This document shows positions 26,527 to 34,758 of a DNA stretch of 64,000 nucleotides, one piece after another (positions within the stretch are counted from its first letter, which is position 1; each line of letters opens with the position of its first letter). The notes below the pieces were generated by a model that saw nothing but the letters and a program-made list of their open reading frames with translations, did no database searches and was not told the origin of the DNA. The DNA comes from Armatimonadota bacterium. GTDB taxonomy: Bacteria > Armatimonadota > UBA5829. The DNA is taken from contig JAMCYN010000101.1 in NCBI GenBank assembly GCA_023474015.1, forward strand, positions 62,001-126,000. Reading direction: 5' to 3'. Position numbers and translations under genes: made by a program.

Positions 26527-26657
26527 ATCCTCATCCCCATTCCGGCGGGGCCACCACGAAATGGCGAAGCTGTTCTACAGCATCGGGCATATTCGGCCAA
26601 TAATTACAAGTGGAATTGGCCGGAGCCGACCAGGCGAGGCCGTCGAAGGAGCAAACC

Positions 26658-27071
26658 ATGAACACGTCCGAGTTGTCGATTACTGTCGGTGAACTGCTGA
26701 GCATACCCAAAGTCACACTCAGCGGCCGTATGGAGCGTTGGCACGATCAGGCGGTTATGGGCGTGTTCAAGGGCTTCCGTGACCAGGGCTGCAACTCGCT
26801 CGTGCTGGACATTGCGGGGCTGAACCTGGCAGAGACCGAGGGCTTCGTCGGCCTGATCAACGTGCTGCGGCTCACGGGTCCCGATATCTGCATCCACGTC
26901 GTCACGTCGCCCGCATCCAGCGGCCTCCTTCAGCGCGCGAGGCTGGGGCCGTGCGTGAGGCTCTATTCCTCGACCGACGAGATCGCGGAATACGTCAATC
27001 CCGAAGAGTATCTCACCTCGCGCTATGTCGCCCCCGGGACCGAGGACTCGGAGATGCCGATGGCGGCCTGA
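26658..27071 (+). CDS. STAS-domain protein with Glu at the phosphorylation site
   Basis: A 137-residue anti-sigma-factor-antagonist-like protein. The strand LVLDIAGLNLA is followed by ETEGF (59-63) where SpoIIAA-type proteins have DSSGL. The serine that kinases phosphorylate is therefore Glu61, which may lock the protein in a phospho-like state, or mark a STAS domain with another role. ATG 26658 follows GAAGGA. Its 3' end overlaps the convergent acyl-CoA synthetase gene by 49 bases. The GAF-PP2C phosphatase at 2044-4320 is a possible pathway partner. Confidence 0.75.
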   Translation: MNTSELSITVGELLSIPKVTLSGRMERWHDQAVMGVFKGFRDQGCNSLVLDIAGLNLAETEGFVGLINVLRLTGPDICIHVVTSPASSGLLQRARLGPCVRLYSSTDEIAEYVNPEEYLTSRYVAPGTEDSEMPMAA

Positions 27072-28615
27072 TTAGAGGTTAGAGGTTCGAGGTTAGAAGG
27101 GTCCTCGGCAGGTATTAGAGACTCTTCCCGAAGTTGGCGGCGGACCACCTTGCCCAGCATGTTCTTCGGCAATTCGTCTCGAATGATGATCGACCGAGGC
27201 GCTTTGTAACTCGCCAGTCTCTCGCGACAGAACGCTTGCAACTCTCTTTCGCCCGCGCTCATCCCCGGACGCATTACGACCGCCGCCCACACGGCTTCAC
27301 CTCGGGAGCGATCGGGAACGCCGAAAGCCGCGGCCTCCATGACCGACGGGTGCTCCAGCAGCACTCGCTCCACCTCACCGGGGTAAACGTTCAGCCCGCC
27401 GACGATTATCAGCTCTTTCTTCCGGCCCACGATGTAGAGATATCCGTCCTTGTCCATCTTCGCCAGGTCGCCGGTGAAGAGCCAGCCGTCGCGAAGCACG
27501 CGCGCGGTGTCCTCGGGCTTGCCGAGGTAGCCTTTCATCACGTTATCGCCCCGAACAATCAACTCGCCCACGTCGCCCGGCTCGACGGCTTCTTCGTGAT
27601 CGTCCACTATCTTGACCTCGACGCCCGGAACCGCCGGCCCGATGCTTCCGAGCTTGCGAACGCCGAAAGGCGGATTGACGGCGACCACGGGCGACGCCTC
27701 CGTAAGCCCGTATCCCTCGGCCACCTTCGTGTCGAAAGTCTCCTCGAACGCGCGGCATACCTCGGGGGGCAGAGCCGCGCCGCCGCTAATGCAGATGCGC
27801 AGGCCCGAGAGATTGGGGCGCGCCTCGCTTGCCGCCTGAAGCATCAGGCCGTACATGCTCGGCACTCCGCCGAAGATGGTCGCGCCCGAGGTTTCCATCA
27901 GCGCGAGAGTGGTCGCCGGCATGAACCGCTCCATAAGCTGCGCCCGCGACCCCACCATCACCGGCAGCACCAGGAAGACCATCGCGGCGAATGAGTGGAA
28001 CAGCGGCAGAGCGGACAGGAAGCAGTCCTCCGCGCTCACAGGCAGCGCCCCCGTGCAGGAGATCGCGTTGGCGATGAGGTTGCGATGTGTGAGCACGGCT
28101 CCGTTCGGGCGGCCGGTGGTGCCGGAGGTATAGAGAATGACCGCCTCGTCTTCATTCGCCGCCGGTTCGCACCGCGCCGGTCCGTGCGTGCACATCGCTT
28201 GGAACCCCAGTTCGTCGGCTTGGGTGTCGCCGCCGACCATAATCACGTGCTTCAAATTCGGCAGATGCGGCCTGATGGCTTGGACGAGCGGGCGAAACGG
28301 CTCGACGGTGATGAGCGCCTGGGCGCGGGAGTCCTCAAGAATATGCTGGGCTTCGTCGGGCCGATACAACACGTTCATCGGCACTACCGACGCCCCGGCG
28401 CGGCCCGCGCCAAGATAGCTGATGACGAACGGCAGGCAGTTGGGCAGCATCAGGGCAACACGCGCGCCCTTGGCAATGCCTATGGACGCCAGCCCGCCCG
28501 CGAACGCCTCCGCCGCGCCGCTAAGCTCGCCGTAGGTGGTGGTCTGGCCGCAGCAGATCGCGGGCGCGTCCGGATTCCTCGCGGCGCTCTCTTGGAGCAA
28601 ATCGAAGAGTATCAC
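27023..28615 (-). CDS. Long-chain acyl-CoA synthetase (AMP-forming)
   Basis: A 530-residue member of the ANL superfamily that activates fatty acids with ATP and CoA. Motifs: YTSGTTGRPNG (P-loop, with Asn where Lys is usual), GYGLTEASPV, FTGDLAKMDKDGYLYIVGRKKE and the C-terminal catalytic lysine in NMLGKVVRR. The last 25 residues (SNLEPLTSNQ) come from a half heptamer repeat at 27070-27098, so the gene seems to have gained a new stop within repeat DNA. The substrate chain length is unknown. Confidence 0.88.
   Translation of the reverse strand: MILFDLLQESAARNPDAPAICCGQTTTYGELSGAAEAFAGGLASIGIAKGARVALMLPNCLPFVISYLGAGRAGASVVPMNVLYRPDEAQHILEDSRAQALITVEPFRPLVQAIRPHLPNLKHVIMVGGDTQADELGFQAMCTHGPARCEPAANEDEAVILYTSGTTGRPNGAVLTHRNLIANAISCTGALPVSAEDCFLSALPLFHSFAAMVFLVLPVMVGSRAQLMERFMPATTLALMETSGATIFGGVPSMYGLMLQAASEARPNLSGLRICISGGAALPPEVCRAFEETFDTKVAEGYGLTEASPVVAVNPPFGVRKLGSIGPAVPGVEVKIVDDHEEAVEPGDVGELIVRGDNVMKGYLGKPEDTARVLRDGWLFTGDLAKMDKDGYLYIVGRKKELIIVGGLNVYPGEVERVLLEHPSVMEAAAFGVPDRSRGEAVWAAVVMRPGMSAGERELQAFCRERLASYKAPRSIIIRDELPKNMLGKVVRRQLREESLIPAEDPSNLEPLTSNQAAIGISESSVPGAT
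27070..27098. repeat. Half heptamer element in an acyl-CoA synthetase tail
   Basis: Tandem GAGGTTA/GAGGTTC units, translated on the minus strand as the C-terminal tail of the synthetase. Confidence 0.55.
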
Positions 28616-28777
28616 TCGAACCCCCAGGGGGCCACCGAAATATGTCAGCGGCCTTAAACTTGCTGATAGTCTATCACGTCAGGGCATATGCGGCAAGGAG
28701 GTAGAACGAGCACGCCTGTAGAATAGGACGCTGGATGGTGACAACGAAGCTCCATCTGTCGGAAAGGTGCGCGATTA

Positions 28778-29560
28778 GTGGATAAGATTGTAATGGCCGC
28801 AGCCGCCCATCCCGATGACATCGAGTTCATGATGTCGGGCACGCTTATGCTGCTGGGCGACGCGGGCTACAGGCTGCATTATATGAACATAGCAAACGGC
28901 TGCTGTGGGTCCGTTACCATGTCGAGAGAGAAGACCGTCTCGACCCGGACCGAAGAAGCCCGCCGCGCCGCCGAGCGGATCGGGGCGGAGTATCACTATC
29001 CGCTCGTGGACGACATTATGCTGTTCTATGAGGACAGCCTGATCCGCAAGTTGTGCGCGATAGTGCGAAAGGTGAACCCCGAGATACTGCTCCTGCCTTC
29101 GCCCCAGGATTATATGGAAGACCATATGAACGCTTCCCGGGTGATGGTCACGGCTGCCTTTTGCCGGAATATGCCGAATTATCCGACGGACCCCCCGACG
29201 GACCACATCGACAGCAGCATGTGCATATACCATGCGTTGCCCTACGGACTTATGGACCAGCTCAGGCGTCCGATACGCCCGGATTTCTTCGTGGATATCG
29301 GCTCCGTTATGGACAAGAAGCGCGACATGCTCGCGTGTCACAAGAGCCAGAAAGATTGGCTGGACCAGAGCCAGGGGCAGGATAACTACATCAAGACGAT
29401 GGATGCCCAATGCCTGCGGGCGGGCGATCTTTCCGGCAGCTTCGAGTACGCCGAAGGCTGGAGGAGGCATTCTCACATGGGCTTTAGCGCCGAGGAGTTT
29501 GACCCTCTCGGCGAAGTTCTCGGCAAATATATAATACACAGCAATCAAGGAGACAACTAA
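28778..29560 (+). CDS. PIG-L family deacetylase
   Basis: A 260-residue zinc deacetylase of the PIG-L/LmbE type, which removes N-acetyl groups from GlcNAc-containing substrates. The zinc motif is [10 protein letters not shown] (H11, D13, D14) and a further likely ligand is in [10 protein letters not shown]. The start is GTG at 28778 with GGAAAGG upstream. Its stop overlaps the start of the NagB-like gene (TAATG), so the two act together, perhaps by deacetylating an amino sugar that the next enzyme isomerises. Confidence 0.87.
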   Translation: MDKIVMAAAAHPDDIEFMMSGTLMLLGDAGYRLHYMNIANGCCGSVTMSREKTVSTRTEEARRAAERIGAEYHYPLVDDIMLFYEDSLIRKLCAIVRKVNPEILLLPSPQDYMEDHMNASRVMVTAAFCRNMPNYPTDPPTDHIDSSMCIYHALPYGLMDQLRRPIRPDFFVDIGSVMDKKRDMLACHKSQKDWLDQSQGQDNYIKTMDAQCLRAGDLSGSFEYAEGWRRHSHMGFSAEEFDPLGEVLGKYIIHSNQGDN

Positions 29561-30489
29561 TGGCAAGACCCCTAAGCAAGATCGCCCCGGACTGGTGGGA
29601 CTATACGACTCTTGATAAGGAAATTCTCGACGATGCCGCCAAGCTTACGCCCCAGGACATGCTGGCGCTCTCCCGCGACGGCTTCGAGGTGGTCTTCTAT
29701 GATACACTCGAGGACTTCTACTGCGCGGAGGCCCTGGAGTATGTCGAGGCCTGGAAGCGGTCCACTCCGGACAATCCGGTGGGCATCTGCGGGCCGATTG
29801 GCCCGACCGAGCAGCTCCCGCTGGTCGCTCGTATCGTGAACGCCATCGGGCTTAATTTGAAGGACTCTCACTTCTGGGGGATGGATGAATGGGTGATCGG
29901 CGGCAAGGAAGTCCCCGAGGACCATCCGCTCTCTTTCGCGAAGGCGGACCGGGAGATGTGCTTTAACCGAATCCGGCCCGAGCTTGCCATGCCCAGGGCT
30001 AACATGCACTTCCCCAAGGCCGACCCGGCGGAATACGTCAGGAGTTGGGATGGGGCCAGGTGCGCGGTGATGCAGGGGGGCCAGGGCGACATCAAGCATT
30101 GGGCGTTCAATGACCCAGTGAGGCGCGAGGGAGCATACAAGGACAACCCTCCGACCCCCGAGGAATACACAAAGCTCTCCACGCGCGTGGTGGACCTCCA
30201 CCCGGTCACCATTATGCAGAACGCCAGAACGTCGGGCGGGGGCAAGGTGGACTTGGTCCCGAACCAGGCGGTGACTGTCGGCCCGGCGCAGACCTGGAAA
30301 GCCGAAAGAGTCTCGATATGGCAGGCTGGGACCCACGACAACGCGTTTGGCCAAAGGCTGACCACGCTGATGATTGCAAAGAAGCTCGCGGACAGCGCGG
30401 TCCCGATGTCGCTGCTGGGCCTGCATCCGAACGTGCGGTTCAACTTCTACAGGGGCGGCATCGGCACTTGTCAGATCGAGATGCACTAA
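29560..30489 (+). CDS. NagB-like glucosamine-6-phosphate isomerase
   Basis: A 309-residue sugar-phosphate isomerase-fold protein. Conserved features include [16 protein letters not shown] (phosphate-binding loop), [15 protein letters not shown] and a [14 protein letters not shown] helix. The active-site region reads [15 protein letters not shown], where NagB has the GIGxxGHIAFN loop. It is longer than classical NagB (about 260), so the substrate may differ. It follows the PIG-L gene directly with AAGGAG six bases before the ATG. Confidence 0.8.
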   Translation: MARPLSKIAPDWWDYTTLDKEILDDAAKLTPQDMLALSRDGFEVVFYDTLEDFYCAEALEYVEAWKRSTPDNPVGICGPIGPTEQLPLVARIVNAIGLNLKDSHFWGMDEWVIGGKEVPEDHPLSFAKADREMCFNRIRPELAMPRANMHFPKADPAEYVRSWDGARCAVMQGGQGDIKHWAFNDPVRREGAYKDNPPTPEEYTKLSTRVVDLHPVTIMQNARTSGGGKVDLVPNQAVTVGPAQTWKAERVSIWQAGTHDNAFGQRLTTLMIAKKLADSAVPMSLLGLHPNVRFNFYRGGIGTCQIEMH

Positions 30490-30511
30490 GTAAAGCACTT
30501 TGGTCGATGTA

Positions 30512-30631
30512 ATGAGAATAAGCAAGGCGTTCGGCGGAGTGCGGGCGCTGCTGATTATGGATGAGCCCACTGCCTTGCTCTCCACGCGCGAAACTGAGTC
30601 GAGGGATATGCTGTGCACTAAAGGATCCTAA
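30512..30631 (+). pseudogene. Gutted RbsA-like sugar ABC transporter ATPase
   Basis: The 39-codon frame MRISKAFGGVRAL joins directly to LLIMDEPTALLSTRETE. In intact sugar ABC ATPases these blocks (the start of the first domain, and Walker B) lie some 150 residues apart. An internal deletion has therefore removed Walker A and the signature motif, leaving a non-functional fusion. It follows the amino-sugar genes, hinting that a transporter was once part of this locus. Confidence 0.75.
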
Positions 30632-30706
30632 TTATGACGAGGGGATCGGGACAGCGTCCTGCCCGGCGAAGAATTCCATCAAACCGATCTGATATAAGTT
30701 TGCCCC

Positions 30707-30736
30707 TTGACAAATCGCGGTACACGTTCATATACT
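30707..30736 (+). promoter_or_regulatory. Promoter of the S1-domain gene
   Basis: TTGACA (30707-30712), an 18-base spacer, and TATACT (30731-30736), about 70 bases upstream of the start codon. Confidence 0.7.
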
Positions 30737-30807
30737 GAGGCATGCGTAAGACTGGTTAACTTGGCGTTTCGTTCGGAAAGCAACCAGGAGGAATTCGCCG
30801 GAGTACC

Positions 30808-31251
30808 ATGACCATCGAAGTGGGAAGCACTGTGAAGGGCACCGTGCTGAAGGTTGCGGACTACGGAGCAATCGTGCGCCTTGCTGGTGGAGAGACCGGA
30901 CTGATACACATCTCTGAGATCGCGGACACATACGTGCGGGATGTCAGGGAGTATGTGAAAGAAGAAGATGAAGTCACGGTCAAGGTTCTCCGCCTGAGCG
31001 CGAAGGGGCGTTACGAGCTCTCCTTGAAGCAATGCGATGCGGCGACGTTATCGGTCAGCCGGAAGCCCGAAGTCGTAGGAGTGGGTGGAGCGCGGCATCT
31101 TCCATCACGTCCATCGCGATACGAAGAAGATCCCTCATCACCCAGACTCCCAGTCAACTTTGAGGACCGCTTGAGCAGGTTCCTCAAAGACAGCGAAGAA
31201 CGTCAGCATGATCTGAAGCGTCACATCGAGTCGAAGCGGGGCAAACGATAG
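30808..31251 (+). CDS. S1 RNA-binding domain protein
   Basis: A 147-residue protein with one S1 domain (3-75: GSTVKGTVLKVADYGAIVRL, GLIHISEIAD, DEVTVKVLRL) and a basic, probably disordered tail ending in a charged helix. It resembles YabR/general stress protein 13 proteins that bind RNA or the small ribosomal subunit. GGAG lies just before the ATG and a stronger AGGAGG lies further upstream. Confidence 0.87.
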   Translation: MTIEVGSTVKGTVLKVADYGAIVRLAGGETGLIHISEIADTYVRDVREYVKEEDEVTVKVLRLSAKGRYELSLKQCDAATLSVSRKPEVVGVGGARHLPSRPSRYEEDPSSPRLPVNFEDRLSRFLKDSEERQHDLKRHIESKRGKR

Positions 31252-31263
31252 GTAGCGGACGAA

Positions 31264-31297
31264 TCCAAAATCTAAAATCCAAAATCCGCAATTCCCT
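31264..31297. repeat. Half heptamer element (CCAAAAT type)
   Basis: Tandem units of AATCCAAA/AATCTAAA between two convergent genes. Confidence 0.45.
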
Positions 31298-31854
31298 TAG
31301 AGTTTGTCTGCCCGCTCTTTCAGGTCGTCGAGCATCTGATGGTATCGCTCGTGCACGCCCGGCCCGATCTTGCGCTCCTCGATCTCATCGAACGCCTTTA
31401 TGAGCCGCTCGTTGTCCTCGTCCGACAGGACGCCCGACGCCATTACGAACAGCGCTTGGTCCTCCTTGGCGATGTGGCTCCTGAGCAGATTGGCGTAACC
31501 ATTCAGTTCCTGCGCGAGCGGGGTTCGGGCGGAGTAGTCCCCCGCGGTCCAGGCGTCGAGGTGTTTGTTGATGCACTTGATGAAGTGCCTGCCCTCGTCG
31601 TGCTCGTGGAGCATAACGCCTATCGGGCCGCCGTCACGGGGTATCCCGCGCTCCTGCAGAAGCGGGAACAGGACTTCTTCTTCCTTGGCATGGTGGCATT
31701 TGTCCGCGAAACCCATGGCGAAGTCCAGGCAGTCTTCGACGAATGACCGGTCCACCTCCTCGCCGGACTCGAGCCGCGCGGCGGCTTTCTCCATTGCGTA
31801 GAGCACGATTTCGATGGCTCTGTGTTCGTGGCTCAGGATGTCTGTAGCTGACAT
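31297..31854 (-). CDS. Hemerythrin HHE-domain protein
   Basis: A 185-residue four-helix bundle with the di-iron ligands of hemerythrin-like proteins: ILSHEHRAIE, DKCHHAKEEEVLFP, MLHEHDEGRHF and LRSHIAKEDQALF. These proteins bind oxygen, nitric oxide or sense iron and redox state. The ATG at 31854 follows GGAGG with seven bases between; the longer frame upstream is not needed. Confidence 0.9.
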   Translation of the reverse strand: MSATDILSHEHRAIEIVLYAMEKAAARLESGEEVDRSFVEDCLDFAMGFADKCHHAKEEEVLFPLLQERGIPRDGGPIGVMLHEHDEGRHFIKCINKHLDAWTAGDYSARTPLAQELNGYANLLRSHIAKEDQALFVMASGVLSDEDNERLIKAFDEIEERKIGPGVHERYHQMLDDLKERADKL

Positions 31855-32034
31855 TGTGTTTCCTCCCAGTGGGTGTGCTGAAGATAGCATACCCATCTTT
31901 GTGGCATTGCCGAACCGGCATAGTACATTGTGTCATGTTCTCGGCAATTGCTCCCGGAGGCATCAGGCTCCTTGGAATACTCGACAAGCCTTTCAGGGCA
32001 GCGGGAGAGCCGATGGACGATGTAAGCCTCCTGC

Positions 32035-32056
32035 TGGATGAGTTCGGACGCAGGGT
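32035..32056 (+). repeat. Left 22-bp direct repeat around the PIN cassette
   Basis: Identical over 22 bp (begins TGGATGAGTTCGG, ends CGCAGGGT) to 32934-32955. The two copies bracket the PIN gene pair and nothing else. Confidence 0.65.
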
Positions 32057-32120
32057 CACCGGGGACAAAGCGGCGGATCACGCCACTGTCCACGCGGGGG
32101 GTGGCGGGTAGGCTGGGCTC

Positions 32121-32149
32121 TTGCAGAATTAATTTCCAGCGGGTATACT
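32121..32149 (+). promoter_or_regulatory. Promoter giving a leaderless PIN transcript
   Basis: TTGCAG (32121-32126), 17-base spacer, TATACT (32144-32149). The predicted start of transcription falls at or near the GTG at 32156, and there is no ribosome-binding site, so the mRNA is probably leaderless. Confidence 0.6.
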
Positions 32150-32155
32150 GCCTAT

Positions 32156-32608
32156 GTGACTAAGCTGCATATCTATCTGGACACGTCAATAATCAGCGCG
32201 TACAACGATGCCCGTGCGCCTGAACGGATGGCGGATACGCGCGATTTCTGGCTACGGCTTGGTGAGTACGAGGTTTCAGTTTCCAGCCTGGTCAGGGAAG
32301 AGGTAGAGCAGACTGTCGACCTGAGCCGAAAACGAGAGATGATAGGTCTCCTAGCTGGTTTGCCCGTGCACGTCGTTAATGCGGAGATGGGGGAGTTGGC
32401 GTATCGCTACATCGATGCGGGTCTCTTTACCGTACCGATGTTCAATGATGCGCTCCACGTTGCCGTCGCGGTGCTGACTCGACAGGACGTGCTGTTGTCG
32501 TGGAACTTCAAGCATTTGGTTAACAGGCGCAAGCGGGCGGAGGTCAATCAGGTGAATATATCTCTTGGTTTACCGCTCGTGGAAATTCTAGCACCAACAG
32601 AGCTTTGA
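32156..32608 (+). CDS. PIN-domain protein (VapC-like)
   Basis: A 150-residue PIN nuclease-like protein. Acidic residues typical of the active site appear in IYLDTSIISAYND (first Asp), in the EEVEQT region, and in FNDALHVAVAV (third Asp). VapC toxins cut tRNA or rRNA. The start is GTG. The next gene begins in the stop codon (TTGA), so toxin would come before antitoxin, the reverse of most vapBC pairs. Confidence 0.75.
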   Translation: MTKLHIYLDTSIISAYNDARAPERMADTRDFWLRLGEYEVSVSSLVREEVEQTVDLSRKREMIGLLAGLPVHVVNAEMGELAYRYIDAGLFTVPMFNDALHVAVAVLTRQDVLLSWNFKHLVNRRKRAEVNQVNISLGLPLVEILAPTEL

Positions 32609-32817
32609 GAGATGCGAATATGATCTACTTTGACTACAAGACCATAGCCGAGCAAGCTGGTATTTCTGATGCGGACTTGGCGTTGATCCAGGAACTTATG
32701 CAGCGCGAGTTTCCGCACGATGAAATGATGCGAGACTTGCATATCCTGCGCGCGTGTATGGCGGTTAGGGATGGCCGGGTTACTCTGGATCAGGTTATGA
32801 ACCGTAGGGCTGCGTAG
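32605..32817 (+). CDS. Small partner of the PIN protein, possible antitoxin
   Basis: A 70-residue acidic, helical protein (MIYFDYKTIAEQAGISDADLALIQELM). The start is TTG at 32605, overlapping the PIN stop, or ATG 32620. I do not see an AbrB, RHH or Phd DNA-binding motif, so an antitoxin role rests only on gene position. Confidence 0.55.
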   Translation: MRDANMIYFDYKTIAEQAGISDADLALIQELMQREFPHDEMMRDLHILRACMAVRDGRVTLDQVMNRRAA

Positions 32818-32868
32818 TCTGGATTCGGGGTGTAAATCAGCTTTCACTTCGGCCTCGTGACCTGCGGT

Positions 32869-32893
32869 ACCCTTCGACCGCGCTCAGGACATG
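32869..32893. repeat. CCCTTCGAC...GCTCAGGACA repeat, copy 1
   Basis: A short element shared with 36643-36667 and, inverted, with 51066-51090. Confidence 0.55.
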
Positions 32894-32920
32894 CTTCGGC
32901 TGCGTGCAACCGAAGCAACC
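32891..32920. repeat. CCGAAGC palindrome
   Basis: GCTTCGGCTGC mirrored by GCAACCGAAGC. The same palindrome occurs near 23821, 24157, 34224, 48147 and 48191. Confidence 0.65.
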
Positions 32921-32933
32921 AACGATAGCGCTT

Positions 32934-32955
32934 TGGATGAGTTCGGACGCAGGGT
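32934..32955 (+). repeat. Right 22-bp direct repeat at the rsgA stop
   Basis: Second copy of the 22-bp sequence at 32035-32056. Its last base belongs to the rsgA stop codon (minus strand), so the rsgA 3' end may be the insertion site of the PIN cassette. Confidence 0.6.
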
Positions 32956-34007
32956 TATCTCCGGTCGCGCTTGTTAAAGTCCCGCGCCATCTTGTGTATC
33001 TTCTTCCACTTCGTTCTCTCCGCAACCGCGGCGCCCGTATCCTGTTTGCGCTCGATGTAAAGAAGCTCGCGTTTCATCTTGAGATAGTTCTCGAATCGAT
33101 CCTTATCGAGCACTCCTTTCTCAAGAGCTTTGGCGACCGCGCATTCAGGCTCGCCCTCGTGACTGCAATCGGCGAACCGGCAGTTTCTCGCGATCTCCTC
33201 GATATCAATAAACGCGCCCGCAAGGCCGCCGTCCGCGTCTGTAAGACCCAGCTCGCGCATACCCGGCGTGTCGATAACGCTGGCTCCCGACGGCAGCACA
33301 AAGAGCTGGCGCGAGGTGGTTGTGTGGCGGCCCCTTCCATCGAAATCGCGCACCTCCTGAACCCGCTGAATGTCATTTCCCAGCAGTTGATTGGCGAGGG
33401 TCGACTTCCCGACTCCCGACGAGCCTAAGAGCGCAACCGTAGCGTTTGCCTGCAGATGTTCTGAGAGGTCGCCAAGGCCGATGCCGGTATACGTGCTTAT
33501 CGCGTAAACCGGCCATTCTGCCGCCGAGGCCCGCACGGCCTCGATTTTCTCCTCAACATCATCACAAATGTCCGCCTTCGTGAGAACGATTACCGGTTGT
33601 GCGCCGCCTTCAAGTGACAGGGTGAGATAGCGCTCGATCCGCCTTACGCTGAAATTGGCATCGAGTCCGCAGACGATAAACACCGTGTCGATATTTGCCG
33701 CAATTGGCTGCGCGCCTGTGCGCTTTCCCGCCTCTTTGCGTGCAAACAGGCTCTTTCGCGGCAGGACCGACGTTATGATCGCATGCGGCGGGTCTTCATC
33801 GAGAATTCTGATCTCGACCATATCGCCTACCACCGGCATTCCATCGGGGCCGGGATCGTAATACATCCGGCCGACCGGCATTGCCGGCATCTCGCCTTGC
33901 TCGGTGATTACTACATAGTGGCTTCTGTGTTCTAGTGATACTCGCCCTACCGAGATCGAGTCGATTATTGTCCGTTCGTCAGGCAACAACGCAATATCCT
34001 CCAACAC
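32955..34007 (-). CDS. rsgA: Ribosome small-subunit GTPase RsgA
   Basis: A 350-residue circularly permuted GTPase that helps mature the 30S subunit. The order of motifs shows the permutation: G4 (LTKAD) precedes G1 (GSSGVGKST) and G3 (DTPG). An N-terminal OB domain and a C-terminal zinc module (CRFADCSHEGEPEC) complete the family layout. The C-terminus is basic. Its own promoter probably lies at 34171-34199, with a short ORF in the leader. Confidence 0.95.
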   Translation of the reverse strand: MLEDIALLPDERTIIDSISVGRVSLEHRSHYVVITEQGEMPAMPVGRMYYDPGPDGMPVVGDMVEIRILDEDPPHAIITSVLPRKSLFARKEAGKRTGAQPIAANIDTVFIVCGLDANFSVRRIERYLTLSLEGGAQPVIVLTKADICDDVEEKIEAVRASAAEWPVYAISTYTGIGLGDLSEHLQANATVALLGSSGVGKSTLANQLLGNDIQRVQEVRDFDGRGRHTTTSRQLFVLPSGASVIDTPGMRELGLTDADGGLAGAFIDIEEIARNCRFADCSHEGEPECAVAKALEKGVLDKDRFENYLKMKRELLYIERKQDTGAAVAERTKWKKIHKMARDFNKRDRR

Positions 34008-34081
34008 ATTCGAAAATTAACGTGACGAAGGGATCAGCGCCGTGCGACGGAACAATAGGTGGTTTACAAGAGAAGTGTCAG

Positions 34082-34141
34082 CTAATCGACGGAGCGCGAC
34101 ACCGATCCCGATATTTTGAATATGTCATACACAGTGACCAT
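34082..34141 (-). CDS. Short leader ORF before rsgA
   Basis: A 19-residue frame (MVTVYDIFKISGSVSRSVD) with AGGAGG six bases before its ATG at 34141. It is strongly placed for translation but has no family. It could be a leader peptide that affects rsgA expression or the start of a truncated gene. Confidence 0.4.
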   Translation of the reverse strand: MVTVYDIFKISGSVSRSVD

Positions 34142-34170
34142 GTTGCGCCTCCTTGAGGTGTAATGATCTG

Positions 34171-34199
34171 ATTATACCCCATCGCGGGCGGGCTAGCAA
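34171..34199 (-). promoter_or_regulatory. Promoter of the rsgA leader
   Basis: On the minus strand, TTGCTA, a 17-base spacer and TATAAT. It reads through the short ORF into rsgA. The gap 34008-34320 otherwise holds only the CCGAAGC palindrome at 34224-34254. Confidence 0.65.
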
Positions 34200-34223
34200 G
34201 AGGTCGCTTCGTGGTTTCGGTTA

Positions 34224-34254
34224 GTTGCTTCAGTTGCACGCAGCCGAAGCAACC
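34224..34254. repeat. CCGAAGC palindrome
   Basis: GTTGCTTCAGTTGC mirrored by GCAGCCGAAGCAAC. Member of the family listed at 32891. Confidence 0.55.
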
Positions 34255-34320
34255 AACCAAATTGACTGACCAGGCGTTGTATGCTAGCATGCTTATCATA
34301 GGAGCGGGCCTGACGCACAG

Positions 34321-34758
34321 ATGAACGCCTTCTTGATAGCTATTTCCGCATTCGCGAATATCTTTACGATTGCAGCCTCGGGGATTGCCATTTACGTGTT
34401 TTTGCGTAATCGGCAAGCTATAGCATCGGCAATTCGCGTCCTCCTGAATTACTCGTCCCAACTCGCTCTCAACGATCTGCGAGTTAGACTAGAACGTCTC
34501 AACGATCTGACGGCGGGCGATCCAGAACAAAGGGCTGAAGTAGTAAACATTCTTAATGACATCCTTGGTCAAGTGCGTGGCAATAAGACTCTTTGTCGCC
34601 ATTGTAGTGAGCTGCTTCCCAATCTCAAATCCCTTGCAGAGAACCCAGATAAACGTTTGACAGAACCAAGGAAGAGGGCTGTCGTTAGTGAGCTTCGAGA
34701 ACTTCTTCGTCACGTTACATTAGAGGATTATCGCGATCTGATGGGAGAGAAACAATGA
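34321..34758 (+). CDS. Unknown membrane-anchored protein
   Basis: A 145-residue protein with one N-terminal helix (5-27, FANIFTIAASGIAIYVFL) and a mainly helical cytoplasmic part containing LCRHCSELLPNL and two lysine/arginine-rich helices. The CRHC pair could bind metal. I do not recognise it. Its base composition appears more AT-rich than its neighbours'. It overlaps the next gene by ATGA and forms a two-gene operon in a repeat-rich, probably acquired region. Confidence 0.6.
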   Translation: MNAFLIAISAFANIFTIAASGIAIYVFLRNRQAIASAIRVLLNYSSQLALNDLRVRLERLNDLTAGDPEQRAEVVNILNDILGQVRGNKTLCRHCSELLPNLKSLAENPDKRLTEPRKRAVVSELRELLRHVTLEDYRDLMGEKQ

